Positions 5,676-6,326 of a stretch of DNA of 6,326 nt are shown piece by piece; within the stretch, counting starts at the first letter, position 1; the number at the start of each line of letters is the position of its first letter. The notes under the pieces are model-generated. The model was not told the origin of the DNA. It searched no databases and worked only from the letters and a program-made list of their open reading frames with translations. Position numbers and translations under genes: made by a program. This stretch comes from Candidatus Desantisiibacteriota bacterium (GTDB lineage: Bacteria; UBA9089; CG2-30-40-21), in NCBI GenBank assembly GCA_016208205.1, contig JACQYP010000158.1:1-6326 (forward strand), in the 5' to 3' direction.

Positions 5676-5735
5676 TATAATGAGGTTACTGTCAATGCAT
5701 CTGGAAGATTTGAGATTGAAAAGACCAAAGATTGA
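5676..5735 (+). pseudogene. Orphan second copy of the GspH C-terminus (duplicated tail)
   Basis: In the same frame as the GspH-like gene, after its TAG, the codons read YNEVTVNASGRFEIEKTKD and end at TGA 5733-5735. This is a second version of the TVNASGRFKIEK tail. The two copies differ at 3 of 37 core positions plus a six-base indel. Only one of these differences is silent, and the coding sense is intact in both. It is either the end of a second, otherwise deleted gspH-like gene, or a partial tandem duplication whose first copy gained a new stop. The region also overlaps, in another frame, the leader of the next pseudopilin. Confidence 0.65.
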
Positions 5736-6054
5736 GTATGGCTTCACACTCCTTGAGGTAATGGTGGCTATGGCTATCTTCGCAGTAGCAGTCATCACCC
5801 TGCTTTCCGTGTTTTCAAATGGACTCAATTTGACAAGAGCAACAAATGATCACACGCAAGCAATTATCCTTGCTCAATCAAAGCTTGCAGAATTTAATGC
5901 AGGGTTGGAACAGGATACTACCGGGAAACAAGGTTGCTTTGATTGGAAAATATATGCATCTACCATAGATCATGGGCTGGGAAAAATTGTCTTAACTATC
6001 AGCCGGGATGGGCATCAAAAAATGCAACTGACCGGCTTGAGGCAAACAGACTAA
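5695..6054 (+). CDS. GspI-like type II secretion pseudopilin
   Basis: From ATG 5695 this encodes 119 residues. The leader MHLEDLRLKRPKIEYG is followed by FTLLEVMVAMAIFAVAVITLLSVFSN, a prepilin signal with Gly16 before the cut, Glu21 at position +5 and a membrane helix. The mature part has AIILAQSKLAEF, matching the 'AtlLAQeKLaE' signature of GspI minor pseudopilins, and ends in KIVLTISRDGHQKMQLTGLRQ as expected for that family. The start is uncertain: ATG 5695 has GAGGT at 5682-5686; TTG 5716 gives a more usual nine-residue leader (MKRPKIEYG) and has GGAAGA at 5703-5708; ATG 5680 and 5602 are also in frame. The start region lies inside the duplicated gspH tail. GspH and GspI in this order match general secretion operons, but no gspJ or gspK follows within the remaining 272 bases. 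Confidence 0.8.
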   Translation: MHLEDLRLKRPKIEYGFTLLEVMVAMAIFAVAVITLLSVFSNGLNLTRATNDHTQAIILAQSKLAEFNAGLEQDTTGKQGCFDWKIYASTIDHGLGKIVLTISRDGHQKMQLTGLRQTD

Positions 6055-6092
6055 CAAGTTATTACAACCTATGTAATCTAAAGGTTTTTCAA

Positions 6093-6140
6093 GCTCTGCG
6101 AACTCTGCGTAATCTTTGCTGAACTCTTGCGTTAAAAAAA
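6093..6140 (+). repeat. CTCTGCG/TTTGCG dispersed repeat copy
   Basis: Internally the segment repeats a short unit: CTCTGCGAA, CTCTGCGTAAT, CTTTGCTGAA and CTCTTGCGTT, followed by a run of A. On the other strand it reads AACGCAAGAGTTCAGCAAAG then ATTACGCAGAGTTCGCAGAG. This is the form of a dispersed intergenic repeat common in uncultured bacterial genomes. It is in the same orientation as the degenerate copy at 4147-4178. Confidence 0.55.
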
Positions 6141-6262
6141 GTTGCTTGCACAGCTCGAAATTTTTCTTGGCAAATAGTTCACTTTACTGAATATTCGATA
6201 TAAGCAACTGATGAGTTTTTCATCTATTGATATCCAATCAAAGCGGGAACTTGATTCTCAGA

Positions 6263-6287
6263 AAAAAAGTTACTTTTTTCGAAAAAA
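6263..6287. repeat. Two overlapping A/T palindromes
   Basis: AAAAAAGT and ACTTTTTT (6263-6270 and 6272-6279) are inverted around a single T, and TTTTTTCGAAAAAA (6274-6287) is a perfect 14-base palindrome sharing the T-run. They may be a weak bidirectional transcription stop or simple low-complexity DNA. Confidence 0.45.
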
Positions 6288-6292
6288 TTATT

Positions 6293-6326
6293 GGTAAGGT
6301 AAAATTTTCAAAAATTTTACCTTACC
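6293..6326. repeat. Long perfect palindrome at the window edge
   Basis: GGTAAGGTAAAATTTT (6293-6308) and AAAATTTTACCTTACC (6311-6326) are exact reverse complements separated by only CA. The 16-bp arms end exactly at the last base of the window. It could be a terminal hairpin of an element, a bidirectional stop site, or a fold-back artefact at a contig end. Confidence 0.8.

Larger units (their letters stand above)
6055..6326. other. Non-coding end of window
   Basis: No frame on either strand has coding character. The only start with a sensible codon string is a 13-codon minus-strand ATG near 6225 without a ribosome binding site. The stretch holds a CTCTGCG-type repeat (6093-6140), two A/T-rich overlapping palindromes (6263-6287) and a long terminal palindrome (6293-6326). 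The type II secretion gene order stops here. Confidence 0.6.

Noticed and set aside
6093..6140. CRISPR-like array
   Set aside because: The units are 9-11 bases, imperfect and without spacers of constant length, and no cas gene is nearby.
6187..6228. Minus-strand small ORF beginning ATGAAAAACTCATC
   Set aside because: It has only 13 codons, no ribosome binding site and no recognisable product.

Overview
The window looks like an accessory cell-surface/secretion locus from an uncultured, moderately AT-rich Gram-negative-type bacterium, probably a candidate phylum. The evidence is the mix of protein types: a PEP-CTERM (exosortase) sorting tail, a FlgD-like/type A C-terminal sorting domain, a tandem 'GWNMIG...GYW' surface-protein domain, post-COAP-1-like sequence and two type II secretion-type pseudopilins. 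No ribosomal, tRNA or housekeeping gene is present to fix the taxonomy.

Layout. Bases 1-120 hold a near-perfect sigma-70 promoter, a ribosome binding site and the first 13 codons of a leftward gene that runs off the window. Just inside this, at about 121-124, a rightward reading frame opens abruptly in the middle of an Ig-like domain. It is the 5'-truncated remains of a large exported multidomain protein (124-2831), split again by a frameshift near 477-508. Tightly packed genes on the + strand follow. Two are tandem paralogues encoding exported Ig-fold/chaperone-like proteins that share a P(D/N)EER(F/Y)YNQHW motif (2833-3660 and 3650-4195, the second lacking its C-terminal domain). Next come a secreted post-COAP-1-like protein (4199-4682, frameshifted in its signal peptide) and a PEP-CTERM protein (4699-5246, frameshifted after its signal peptide). 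Last are a GspH/FimT-like pseudopilin (5259-5669) and a GspI-like pseudopilin (5695-6054). The final 272 bases are non-coding and hold a copy of a TTTGCG/CTCTGCG-type dispersed repeat and a run of palindromes that ends exactly at the window edge.

How the parts may work together: every rightward product carries, or once carried, an export or prepilin signal. The spacing (1 to 17 nt, or overlaps) suggests one transcription unit for an envelope-displayed structure. Two minor-type pseudopilins would form the tip of a pseudopilus, the PEP-CTERM and sorting-domain proteins would be displayed or anchored products, and the YNQHW pair may be periplasmic Ig-fold partners. This is inference; no secretion ATPase, platform protein, secretin or exosortase is in the window.

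The second theme is damage. There are three single-base frame breaks, a 5' truncation, a 3' truncation with a repeat-derived tail, and a partial tandem duplication of a pseudopilin gene end. Either the locus is decaying and recombining, or the assembly carries indel errors. Raw-read inspection would separate these.
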